A stretch of DNA of 64,000 nt from Methylobacteriaceae bacterium (GTDB lineage Bacteria > Pseudomonadota > Alphaproteobacteria > Rhizobiales > Beijerinckiaceae), in contig JACKJC010000003.1 of NCBI GenBank assembly GCA_020638195.1, positions 186,001 to 250,000 on the forward strand, read 5' to 3'. Positions 16,747 to 23,816 of this stretch are shown here, one piece after another. The notes under the pieces were generated by a model. That model was not told the origin of the DNA. It saw nothing but the letters and a program-made list of their open reading frames with translations, and ran no database searches. The position numbers were made by a program, and so were the translations under genes. How positions within the stretch are numbered: position 1 is the stretch's first letter; every line of letters begins with the position of its first letter.

Positions 16747-17312
16747 GCTGCCTTCCTCGCTTTGCGGATCGGGCGCTTGACCACGGTCGTGCCCACGGAT
16801 TTGAAGACGGCCCTGAACTTCTCGGACACGGATTTGGGCTCGGGCTGCTTGTCGGGCTCGGACGCCCCGAAGATCGCGCGCAGGAAATCCACGCGACCCT
16901 TGTAGGCTTCCGTAATCTCGGCCGGCGTCGCGTCCAGCGTGACGGCTGGAGACCAGCCCAGCCATCCCGTGCCGATCCGGTAAAGGCTTTCGAGATACTC
17001 GCGGAAGGGCACGCTCTCGCCCTTGTCGGCGTCGAGCTTGCGGTCGCTGGCGTCCAGTCCCGCGCATGCCGCGACATAGGCCAGCAACGGCTCTTGCAGG
17101 CTGGGCAGGGCGTCCAGCGCCTGCTGGTCTGTCACGCGGGCATTGTCTCTGAGGATCGCGCAGGCCGTCTCAAGACTGCCTTCCATGATCTTGGCGATGA
17201 CGCCCGCGAAGGAGCCAGGACGACGTTCGAGGCGGATGGCGTTGCGCAGCGACGGGCGAAGCACGACGGCCTCGCCCGCAACCATGCACGTGATTTCATC
17301 CGCCAAGCGCAT
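16743..17312 (-). CDS. Tail assembly chaperone-like protein
   Basis: A 189-residue protein with helices at the N-terminus (LRPSLRNAIRLERR). The C-terminal pattern GTGWLGWSPAVTLDATPAEI (about 114-133) resembles the tail assembly chaperones of gene-transfer-agent-like tails, followed by a Lys-rich tail. Chaperones of this type coat the tape-measure protein before the tube polymerises. It follows the tail tube gene, as is usual, but the tape measure itself is 4.3 kb away. I did not identify a programmed frameshift. Confidence 0.6.
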   Translation of the reverse strand: MRLADEITCMVAGEAVVLRPSLRNAIRLERRPGSFAGVIAKIMEGSLETACAILRDNARVTDQQALDALPSLQEPLLAYVAACAGLDASDRKLDADKGESVPFREYLESLYRIGTGWLGWSPAVTLDATPAEITEAYKGRVDFLRAIFGASEPDKQPEPKSVSEKFRAVFKSVGTTVVKRPIRKARKAA

Positions 17313-17324
17313 CGGTCATGCCCG

Positions 17325-18059
17325 TCACGCCACGGCGAGCGTGTAGTCGGCTTCGGCCGAACCGCCGCCGTCGTAGGTGACGGTCACCGTGAAGGAGGAG
17401 CTGCCCGTCGCGGTCGGCGTGCCGCTGATCACGCCTGTCGAGGCGTTCAGCGTGAGGCCGTCCGGCAACGCGCCGGTCGTGACGGCGAAGGTCGGCGTGC
17501 CAATGCCGCCGGACGCCGTGATCGTCTGCGAATAGGCGACGCCGTTGGTCGCGCCCGTGAGCGCGCCGGATACAGGCGAGAGCGCCACGACAGGCGCGGC
17601 CGGGATTTCGAGGATCGCCCCGTCGATGCCCAGCGTGATCGTGGTCTTGACGATGTTGTCGGCGTCCTTGAACTCGTTCTGAGCGCCGCCGACGACCGCC
17701 CGCATGTAGTAGACCGTGTTCTCGCCGGTCGGCGTCGGCTTGTCGTTCAGTTCGATCTTGATCGCGTAGGGCAGATAGTCTTCGACCGCCGCGCGGGCCT
17801 TGTTCTGGCCTGCGTCCGTCGTGTTGCGGGCGACGATCAGCTTGATGGAGCCGCTGTCGATAGAACCCTTGAGACGGCGCACATGGGCGTCCGACAGACG
17901 GGTGTATTCGAGCACCTTGGCTTCCGGGCCCCATTCGCCGAGGTCGATCACGTCGCTGATTTCGGTATAGGTGTCCGCCTCGAAATCGACGAGGTCCGAA
18001 ATAGTGGCGTTCGCGGACCCGATGTAGACGCGGGCCTTGGCGGTCGTTCCGATGGTCAT
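17325..18059 (-). CDS. Major tail tube protein with C-terminal Ig-like domain
   Basis: A 244-residue protein. The N-terminal 155 residues have the tail-tube layout (GTTAKARVYIGS start, DLGEWGPEAKVLEYTRLSD, and VRRLKGSIDSGSIKL). The C-terminal 85 residues form a bacterial putative-Ig domain with the GLTLNASTGVISGTP signature, which decorates the outside of tails and may bind surfaces. GAAAGGA precedes the start. It shows that the element makes its own tail tube. Confidence 0.85.
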   Translation of the reverse strand: MTIGTTAKARVYIGSANATISDLVDFEADTYTEISDVIDLGEWGPEAKVLEYTRLSDAHVRRLKGSIDSGSIKLIVARNTTDAGQNKARAAVEDYLPYAIKIELNDKPTPTGENTVYYMRAVVGGAQNEFKDADNIVKTTITLGIDGAILEIPAAPVVALSPVSGALTGATNGVAYSQTITASGGIGTPTFAVTTGALPDGLTLNASTGVISGTPTATGSSSFTVTVTYDGGGSAEADYTLAVA

Positions 18060-18116
18060 GTCTTGGTCCTTTCAGAAGGAAGATGGAAGCGGCGGGCGCA
18101 TGTCCCGCCGTCGTCA

Positions 18117-19271
18117 TCAGGCGTGCATCGTGAGGAAGCGGAACGCTTCGGCCTTGCTCACGCCGCCGCCGACGCGACGCCGCGCGTGGAAGCGGACGAG
18201 GCCGTTCGTCTGCTGCGAGTAGGGGTCGCGCAGGATGCTGAGGCTGACGCGGTCGAAGATGCGGAAGCCGTCCATGAAGCTGCCGAAGATGATCGGCGTC
18301 ACGCCGGCCGCCGGGTCGGGCATGTCCGGGAACTCGATGACCGGCCGGCCCAGCAGCGTCGGCGGGTTCCCGTCGGCGAGGCTTTCCTGCCAGTAGTATT
18401 CGCCCATGCTCGACTTGAGCTTGCGGACCTGTCCGATGGTCGTGCGGTTCATGGCGAACGCGCCGCGCGCCGCGTATGCGGTCGGGAGCGAATGGTAGAG
18501 GTCCATGATTTCGTCCGCGACGATGGCCGCCGGATCGGCGGTCGTGACGCCCGTCGTGATGCCTGTCGTGTTCAGGAAGCCGAGCGGCTTGTTGGTCCCG
18601 TCGCCCGTGACGAAGGCGGTGGCTTCGGCGCGGCCGAACTCCTGCGAAATGTCGTAAGCCAGTTCGCTTTCGATGTTGAAGGCCGCGTCTTCCAGCAGGC
18701 GGTTCGACACGTCCACGTAGCACTTGAGTTCGGCGACGTTGTAGACGCCCTGCCCATAGGTCGGCTGGGTGGGCGGCGCGGCGTCCGTCTCGCCTTCCCA
18801 CGAAGCGGTCATGGTCCCCGTGCGGTTGGGCAGGCGGACCTCGCCTTCGGAGACTGTCTGGATGCGCGCGACGCTGCGGATCGGGCTGAACAGCACGAGG
18901 TTGCGGTCGATCTCCCGAAGGAACTGGTACGGGACCAGATAGCCGCCGGCCGTCGTGGTCGAGACGGCGAGCGCCCGGATTTCGTCCGCGCCCATACGTT
19001 CCGCGCCGCGACGGACATAGCTGTTGAACGCCCGCTGTTCGATGGACGGGCCGTTGTCCTGACGCTGTTCCTGCGTCGGACGGTTGAGGCGGGTTTCGAG
19101 CGCCGCCAGACGATCCGTCACGCCGCGCAGTTCCGTCGTGTGCTGCGTGCGAAATTCTTCGCTGGCGTTGCGCAGTTCCTCGACGGCCGCCGTGGCCGCC
19201 GCCATCGGATCGTCGTCGCGCGTTTCGACCGGCTCGGCCGACCGGGTTTCGATTTTGAAGTGCTTCGTCAT
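18117..19271 (-). CDS. Major capsid protein, HK97 family
   Basis: A 384-residue capsid subunit. Residues about 20-75 are charged and coiled-coil (the delta/scaffold domain normally removed by the prohead protease). The body then runs through STTTAGGYLVP (105-115), a TGDGTNKPLGFLN motif and the NRTTIGQVRKLKSS region. The C-terminus (GGGVSKAEAFRFL) is standard. It directly follows the protease gene, as in HK97. Length is within the family's usual range. Confidence 0.95.
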   Translation of the reverse strand: MTKHFKIETRSAEPVETRDDDPMAAATAAVEELRNASEEFRTQHTTELRGVTDRLAALETRLNRPTQEQRQDNGPSIEQRAFNSYVRRGAERMGADEIRALAVSTTTAGGYLVPYQFLREIDRNLVLFSPIRSVARIQTVSEGEVRLPNRTGTMTASWEGETDAAPPTQPTYGQGVYNVAELKCYVDVSNRLLEDAAFNIESELAYDISQEFGRAEATAFVTGDGTNKPLGFLNTTGITTGVTTADPAAIVADEIMDLYHSLPTAYAARGAFAMNRTTIGQVRKLKSSMGEYYWQESLADGNPPTLLGRPVIEFPDMPDPAAGVTPIIFGSFMDGFRIFDRVSLSILRDPYSQQTNGLVRFHARRRVGGGVSKAEAFRFLTMHA

Positions 19272-19274
19272 GGG

Positions 19275-19844
19275 TCAGTCCTTTCTGCGAAGCGATGCGA
19301 CTGCGCCCGTGACGGCGCGGGTGAATGCGTCGGTGGATGCCGAGCGCACTTGCTTGATCCGAGCGCCGCCCGCGCTCGGCAGAGCGACAAGGCTGATCTC
19401 AACCAAGTCGATTTCGGAGAGGATGCGAACGCCGTTCGCGTCGCGGGTCGCGTTCTTGGCGCGGAAGCCGATGCTCAGGCCGTTCAGGGCTCCCGCCTTC
19501 AACAGCGCGTGCGCTTCCTTGCCGCGCGCGGTTTCCGTGATCAGCTTGCCGGTGACGGCGAGGCCCGTGTCGTCTTCGCGTATGTCGGTCCACACGCCGA
19601 CAATCTCGTCCGCGCGGTGCGCCCACAGCATCGGGGGACGGACGTTGCGGGCGATGTGATCGGCGAGCGTGCGCGTGAACGCGCCGCGCCGGACGATCTC
19701 GTTGTGACGGTTGCGCTCGCCGAAGATCGCCGCGTGTCCCGTGAACACGCCTTCCTCGCCTTCGGTCGCGAAGCGGATCGCGTACTCCATCACGTCGCTG
19801 GCGACGGCGTCACGTCGTGCAATTGATTGCAACTGAACAATCAT
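19275..19844 (-). CDS. HK97-family prohead protease
   Basis: A 189-residue serine protease with GHAAIFGERN (36-45), catalytic-type His76 (LWAHRADEIVG) and Ser124 (NGLSIGF). It matures the capsid by cutting the delta domain. The ATG at 19844 overlaps the stop of the preceding small gene by four bases. The first codons (MIVQLQSIA) contain an element-specific palindrome, so the motif is translated here. Confidence 0.92.
   Translation of the reverse strand: MIVQLQSIARRDAVASDVMEYAIRFATEGEEGVFTGHAAIFGERNRHNEIVRRGAFTRTLADHIARNVRPPMLWAHRADEIVGVWTDIREDDTGLAVTGKLITETARGKEAHALLKAGALNGLSIGFRAKNATRDANGVRILSEIDLVEISLVALPSAGGARIKQVRSASTDAFTRAVTGAVASLRRKD
19819..19830. repeat. Element-specific near-palindrome GCAATTGATTGC at the protease start
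   Basis: Lies 15-26 bases into the protease gene. A longer identical stretch (19821-19843) recurs in inverted orientation at 21757-21779. Confidence 0.75.
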
Positions 19845-20080
19845 TTTCCAAGTCCCCACACGTGCTTCCATGCGCCGCCTTCATGCCCGACACGGACGCG
19901 GGTCAGGCCCAGCACGGGAGCGAGTTGGCGAAGGATGCGGTTGGTCGTGTTCGTCTCGGTCACGCCGATGGTTTCGCGATCTGGATAGATGCGCGCCGCG
20001 ACTTCGCGGACGGTGAGACGTGCATCGGGCTCGGCGTTGAAGACCGAGCGCACGGCGCGCTGCATCGGGCCGTTATTCAT
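19841..20080 (-). CDS. Small winged-helix-like protein
   Basis: A 79-residue protein (MNNGPMQRAVRSVFNAEPDA). The segment LTVREVAARIYPDRE, followed by TNTTNRILRQLAPVLGLTRV and a Trp-containing end, looks like a winged helix-turn-helix. It overlaps the upstream stop by eight bases and the protease start by four. It could be a small DNA-binding or assembly protein. The family is not recognised with certainty. Confidence 0.6.
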   Translation of the reverse strand: MNNGPMQRAVRSVFNAEPDARLTVREVAARIYPDRETIGVTETNTTNRILRQLAPVLGLTRVRVGHEGGAWKHVWGLGK

Positions 20081-20408
20081 CGTCTGCCCCCGTCTGAGTG
20101 CGACCGAACCAAAGGGTTTCGAGGATCGCGACGGCGAGCGGGAAGGTCTCGGCCAGTGGGCGCGTAGTCGCGTAGGCCGCGACAAGGGCCGCCGCGTCTT
20201 CGGGCGTCTCGCCGCCGCCGATCAGGGCGAGGCGCACGACTTCCAGAAGGTCGGCGTGCTTGAAGTCCGACGCGAACAGCCGCTTGCACAAGCCGCCGAT
20301 GCCCGCGCCCGTGACGCGCTCAAGTTCGATGATCAGCTCGGGGGTGAGTGCGAAGTCGCGTTCCGCGTCCCCGAAGAACTGGCGATGCGTGGGCGTGTCA
20401 CGCTGCAT
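20073..20408 (-). CDS. Gene-transfer-agent gp10-like tail assembly protein
   Basis: A 111-residue protein matching the GTA gp10/tail-chaperone pattern: FFGDAERDFALTPELIIELE at 10-29, GAGIGGLCKRLF, then VRLALIGGGETPEDAAALV and the TRPLAETFPLAVAILETLWF end. In gene transfer agents and related siphophages this gene sits beside the major tail protein. Here it follows the portal, another sign of shuffled order. The start at 20408 overlaps the portal gene by 11 bases. Confidence 0.72.
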   Translation of the reverse strand: MQRDTPTHRQFFGDAERDFALTPELIIELERVTGAGIGGLCKRLFASDFKHADLLEVVRLALIGGGETPEDAAALVAAYATTRPLAETFPLAVAILETLWFGRTQTGADDE

Positions 20409-21657
20409 TGGCGTCGCCCTTGCTCGCGGCGTCCTTGCCGGGCTTGATGTCGGACCCGCCGTCCACGGTCGTGTTGGCGTTGATGAAAGCGTCGCCGCCC
20501 GCATACGGGGCGCGGTTCTCCAGCTCGCGGACTTCGTTCGGGTTCAGGATGCGAGCGTTGACCAGCGTGGAATAGGCCGCCGCACGCGCCGGCAGATCGG
20601 CGCGCAGCAGATCGTCGGTGTCGAACTCGGCGTAGAACCGGGCGCGGTCTTCGGGGCTGATCAGCTTGAGGTTGATTTCGGCTTCCCAAGCCTTCAGCCA
20701 ATGAGCGAGCGTGAACTTCAGGAAGGACGCGCCCATCTCGGTCGCGTTTCCCCACGTGGCCCTGCCCAGCTCGTAAATCAGCGACGGCGGGACGCGAAAG
20801 ATGCGCGCGACTTCGTTGACGTGGTGCTGCCAGAGTTCGATGTACTGGTTGTCCACGCTGCTGAACGCGAGCGGCTTGAAGTCGCCGCCTTCTTCGATGA
20901 CCGCCGTGTCGCCGCTCGACTGGCCAGACTGTGAGCTTTGCCAGCTTGCCTTGATGCGCTTGGCGACCTCCGCGCCCAGCTTGCCCGGGAATTTCAGGAT
21001 GCCGGCGGGACGGCCGCCCTTGCCGAACAGGCGCGCGGCGTATCCCTGCATCGCGACCAGCACGCCGATGCTTTCGGCGCACATGAGAACGGGGCTCGCG
21101 CCGCCGACGCCGTCAATCGACGGGGCCATGATGTGGAGCATGTCGCGGAAGCCGACGACGCGCTGGTCGTCGCCGTTCGTGATCCTGAACTCGGGTTCGC
21201 CGGTTTCGAGGATGTAGAGCACCTGGACGTTGATCGGCCGCACGTGGATGAGTTCGACGGGCTCGCCGTCCCGGCGGTTGATGAAGGCGTATCCGTTGCC
21301 GAAGGTGAGCGCGTCGCGGGTGACCTGTTCGAACAGGCGGCTCGATGGCGTCCACGGGTTCGCGGCGTCATGCACAAGGGCGTGCGCAGGATGGTCATTG
21401 GCGAGCTGTACGGAGCCGCTGGAAGCTCTTTCGAAGATCGAGCATGGGAGGCCGCCGATAGCTTCGGCAATCGCCTGTACAGCCGCCCTGACGGCCGGCA
21501 CGCGCATGGCGTTTTCGGGGGTGATGCTGACGCCCGACTGCAACGGCGTCGCGCCGAACAGGTCGAGCAACATTTCGGACGGCGCGCTCAGGTCGGTGGC
21601 GAGCGTCGCGCGCGTCTCAGGCGCTGGAGCTGGTTTCTTGCGAAAGCCGAACATCAT
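20398..21657 (-). CDS. Phage portal protein, HK97 family
   Basis: A 419-residue portal. It has the early SITPENAMRVPAVRAAVQAI segment (44-63), a TFGNGYAFINR strand, HVRPINVQV, and the clip/stem region around VARIFRVPPSLIYELGRATW. The dodecamer is the channel for DNA packaging and release. It is the first gene of the leftward morphogenesis operon, preceded by a 399-bp non-coding region full of repeats. The C-terminus is Asp/Lys/Ala-rich. Confidence 0.95.
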   Translation of the reverse strand: MMFGFRKKPAPAPETRATLATDLSAPSEMLLDLFGATPLQSGVSITPENAMRVPAVRAAVQAIAEAIGGLPCSIFERASSGSVQLANDHPAHALVHDAANPWTPSSRLFEQVTRDALTFGNGYAFINRRDGEPVELIHVRPINVQVLYILETGEPEFRITNGDDQRVVGFRDMLHIMAPSIDGVGGASPVLMCAESIGVLVAMQGYAARLFGKGGRPAGILKFPGKLGAEVAKRIKASWQSSQSGQSSGDTAVIEEGGDFKPLAFSSVDNQYIELWQHHVNEVARIFRVPPSLIYELGRATWGNATEMGASFLKFTLAHWLKAWEAEINLKLISPEDRARFYAEFDTDDLLRADLPARAAAYSTLVNARILNPNEVRELENRAPYAGGDAFINANTTVDGGSDIKPGKDAASKGDANAA

Positions 21658-21756
21658 GTCGGCTGATCAATCTGCACATGCGCGACGTCATGTCAGCAAG
21701 AGATTTCGAGTGTGGTCTGCGTAGCGAACCACTCGGCATGATCGTCGGGTCAGATT

Positions 21757-21779
21757 TGATTGTTCAGTTGCAATCAATT
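21757..21779. repeat. 23-bp inverted copy of the protease start region
   Basis: Identical to 19821-19843 in opposite orientation and includes most of the near-palindrome at 21770-21781 (GCAATCAATTTC). The copy in the protease gene covers its start codon. Confidence 0.7.
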
Positions 21780-21786
21780 TCATTTT

Positions 21787-22051
21787 CTAAAAATGATCGG
21801 ACCCATTGCTTGTTCAATCTCCTTCCCGGAAGAGAGAGAAAGAGAGAAGGAAGAGGCGGCAGTCGCCGCAGGCGCTGCCATCTCCATCAATCTTGTTCAT
21901 TCATGTTATCTCTAGAGTATTATCTAATTTTGGTTCGATCATTTTTAGAAATTTCCCCCGGAAAACCGGGCTTTTTTGCCTTCCAGAGGCCCGTTTCGGA
22001 GGCCCTGAAACCGCGTAGGGGGCGATCATTTTTAGAAACTAAAAATGATCG
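21787..22051. repeat. Four copies of CGATCATTTTTAG, two forming a perfect hairpin
   Basis: The copies are at 21787-21799 (minus), 21936-21948 (plus), 22023-22035 (plus) and 22039-22051 (minus), all identical over 13 bp. The last two face each other across AAA and form a perfect 13-bp stem 5 bp from the end of the winged-helix gene. They could be iterons, operators or a terminator hairpin. Confidence 0.75.
21957..21977 (+). terminator. Rho-independent-type hairpin, rightward
   Basis: A CCCGG/CCGGG stem with an AAAA loop, followed by CTTTTTT. No rightward gene ends here, so it may terminate a short RNA or block readthrough into the winged-helix gene. Confidence 0.5.
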
Positions 22052-22056
22052 GGCGT

Positions 22057-22935
22057 TCATGCCCATTGCAGGCCCAGCCGCTCGTACAGGAGCTTGTATC
22101 GGGACGAGCCTTTCGGCGCGAAGGGCGTCTTGTTGTGTCGCTTCGACATGGGCGTGGGCTTGGTCAGCCGATGCCAAATGGCCCAGCGTTCGTCGCTCGA
22201 CAGGACTGGTCCGCCGGTCTTGATCGTGATCGCGTCCTTGTAGAGCGCGGCCTGTTCGGCGTCGATCTCCGCATGACGTGCGCTCAGCCCGCGCGGCTTC
22301 TTCTTCGGCGTCGTGAACTGCGCCTGCACGGTCGGCCAGATGCCGGGCTCGAACAGGATGCGCGATAGCAGCGGCGTCGGCTTGATCCAGACATGCGTCT
22401 GCCCATCCCACAGATGCACTTCGTCTTCGATCAACCCGCGCCTGCGCAGGTCCGCCTTCACGCGCCGGAAGTGCGCCTCGGATACGGCCTCACCATCGCC
22501 CATGATGTTCCGCCAGCCGTCGTGATCTGGCCAGCCGACATAGGCCGGGCGGACGCCCCATCGTTCGAACCGGCCGAGCGCGTCATTCCAGCGCCCGTTC
22601 GTGGAATGGTGATGCTGGAAGACCACGTCCCGGAGGAGACGGAACGCATACCCGCGCTTGTCGGGCGCGAGGCGGCGCAGGATCGTCTTCCAGCCGGAGA
22701 CACGATCAAGCGCGTCGTCAGGCACGGGAGACTTCGGCAGGATGGCCGCGCCCGTGTCGCTTTCATGCGAGGCGGTCTTGGTCGTGCTGGTCCACTGCCA
22801 GATCGGCAGGGTCAGCAGATCGTCGTCCAGCGCGACCGTCGCGGACCCCTTGTTCAGATACGCCTTGAACGCGGCCTTCGCCTTCGGGCTGTTGAGATAG
22901 GATGCCTTGGTCTCGGCTATTGCAATTGATTGCAT
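22057..22935 (-). CDS. Winged-helix protein, candidate replication initiator of the element
   Basis: A 292-residue protein. A winged-helix segment lies near the middle (AVSEAHFRRVKADLRRRGLI and the following DGQTHVWIK strand), preceded by an aromatic, His-rich region (LRDVVFQHHHST). Proteins of this shape next to repeat arrays often initiate replication, but I see no primase or helicase motif. Conversely it could be a regulator. It starts with ATGCAATCAATTGC, so the element-specific motif overlaps the start codon. It is the rightmost gene before attR. Confidence 0.5.
   Translation of the reverse strand: MQSIAIAETKASYLNSPKAKAAFKAYLNKGSATVALDDDLLTLPIWQWTSTTKTASHESDTGAAILPKSPVPDDALDRVSGWKTILRRLAPDKRGYAFRLLRDVVFQHHHSTNGRWNDALGRFERWGVRPAYVGWPDHDGWRNIMGDGEAVSEAHFRRVKADLRRRGLIEDEVHLWDGQTHVWIKPTPLLSRILFEPGIWPTVQAQFTTPKKKPRGLSARHAEIDAEQAALYKDAITIKTGGPVLSSDERWAIWHRLTKPTPMSKRHNKTPFAPKGSSRYKLLYERLGLQWA
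22922..22933. repeat. Element-specific near-palindrome GCAATTGATTGC overlapping a start codon
   Basis: On the minus strand the motif begins at the G of the ATG of the winged-helix gene and encodes Gln-Ser-Ile-Ala. Confidence 0.75.
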
Positions 22936-23020
22936 CGTTACGCCTCCGGTACGAATTGACCGGGGCGCGGCGCGCTGGTAGGCTGGACCCGGTGGTTGTT
23001 GCTGGACACGACGCCTCTGG

Positions 23021-23057
23021 AAGACCCTCGCCGATGGATGAACCCGGCGGGGGTCTT
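23021..23057. terminator. Long imperfect hairpin, terminator-like
   Basis: AAGACCC/GGGTCTT arms extend inward with a U:G pair and CGCCG/CGGCG, giving a 13-bp stem with an 11-base loop, followed on the plus strand by TTC. It could stop leftward transcription from tRNA-Thr or rightward transcription. Confidence 0.45.
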
Positions 23058-23163
23058 TTCAATTCAGGAAGCCTGTCACGGGTCGTGAGGATCGCGGAAG
23101 GGCGAACTCGCCAAGTGGTACAGCGGTGCAACCGGGACGGGGCGTGAACGGGCGAGCCGATCT

Positions 23164-23230
23164 TTCCCCCAGCGTTCCCCCAATGTCTGGGGGAAACTGG
23201 GGGATTTTCGGTATTCGTTCTGTGGGGGAA
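23164..23230. repeat. Cluster of TTCCCCCA/TGGGGGAA octamers, candidate integrase arm sites
   Basis: Exact copies at 23164-23171, 23175-23182, 23188-23195 (inverted) and 23223-23230 (inverted), with a 7/8 copy at 23198-23205 (inverted). The first four form an inverted repeat around 23185. One more copy lies at 5880 on the other side of the att site in the circular form. Confidence 0.55.
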
Positions 23231-23275
23231 TGGGGAGTGCTCGGCCCCGTAACCCTTGAAACTGTTTGGATTTTC

Positions 23276-23350
<75 letters not shown>

Positions 23351-23511
23351 TTTTGGTCGGACGCGGCGCGGGGCCGGCGCGGACGGCGCGCTTGTGCCAC
23401 AGCGTCGCCGGCATGACAAGCGCGGTTGGCGCCTGAACCCGCCCCCAAGCTTGCAGCCCGCCGCCTTCGCCCCTAAACATGCGCCGGATCGGGGCAGGGG
23501 CTTTTCCGGGC

Positions 23512-23703
23512 ATGAGCAAGGCCGGCGACGCAAAGGGCGGTTCTGGCCGCAATGGCAGGCTCGCCAGCGCATTGCGCGACAATCTGCGCCGGCGCAAGGC
23601 GGCCAGCCGCCCGGTCGAAGACGCCGCGGCCGAGCCTGCGGCGGTTGCGCGTGAAAATGCCACACCGGCCGACAAAACGTCGGGCGAAGGCCGCGAAAGT
23701 TGA
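23512..23703 (+). CDS. Small basic hypothetical protein upstream of murA
   Basis: A 63-residue protein (MSKAGDAKGGSGRNGRLASA) with a short basic helix (LRDNLRRRKAAS) and an Ala/Glu-rich tail. Short proteins with an RLAEALRANLKRRK-like core are common next to murA in Rhizobiales, which supports it as real. No catalytic motif. The ATG at 23512 is preferred over one 11 codons upstream, because the basic core follows it directly. Confidence 0.5.
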   Translation: MSKAGDAKGGSGRNGRLASALRDNLRRRKAASRPVEDAAAEPAAVARENATPADKTSGEGRES

Positions 23704-23816
23704 ACTGGCCCTTGGTCCGCCACAATACGACGGGCTTGTGACGGGGCGCATTTGAGGCGGCATGGCCGCCCGAAATTTGGGGCGAAGGCGGCAGCCGCGC
23801 CCGGAAGCGAGGTTAG

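Larger units (their letters stand above)
21658..22056. other. Main non-coding region of the element (399 bp)
   Basis: It contains four copies of a 13-bp repeat, one element-specific near-palindrome (21770), a purine-rich tract (about 21830-21856), an AT-rich patch (21891-21950) and a terminator-like hairpin. It separates the winged-helix gene from the portal and must carry the promoter for the morphogenesis operon. It may also hold the replication origin. A rightward open frame through it looks non-coding. Confidence 0.6.
22936..23275. other. Right-end non-coding region of the element (340 bp)
   Basis: No gene is seen. It must hold the promoter of the winged-helix gene. It contains a long hairpin (23021-23057) and a cluster of TTCCCCCA repeats next to attR. 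A minus-strand frame through it is Arg/Pro-rich and unsupported. Confidence 0.55.

Noticed and set aside
17094..19826. 910-codon rightward open frame opposite capsid, tail tube and protease genes
   Set aside because: Spans several well-supported genes on the other strand and is low-complexity Arg/Ala/Asp/Gly; a composition artefact.
21787..22051. CRISPR array
   Set aside because: Four 13-bp repeats in mixed orientation with unequal spacing and no cas genes.
21678..22223. Rightward frame across the main non-coding region of the element
   Set aside because: Covers hairpins and repeats, runs antisense into the winged-helix gene and has no ribosome site.
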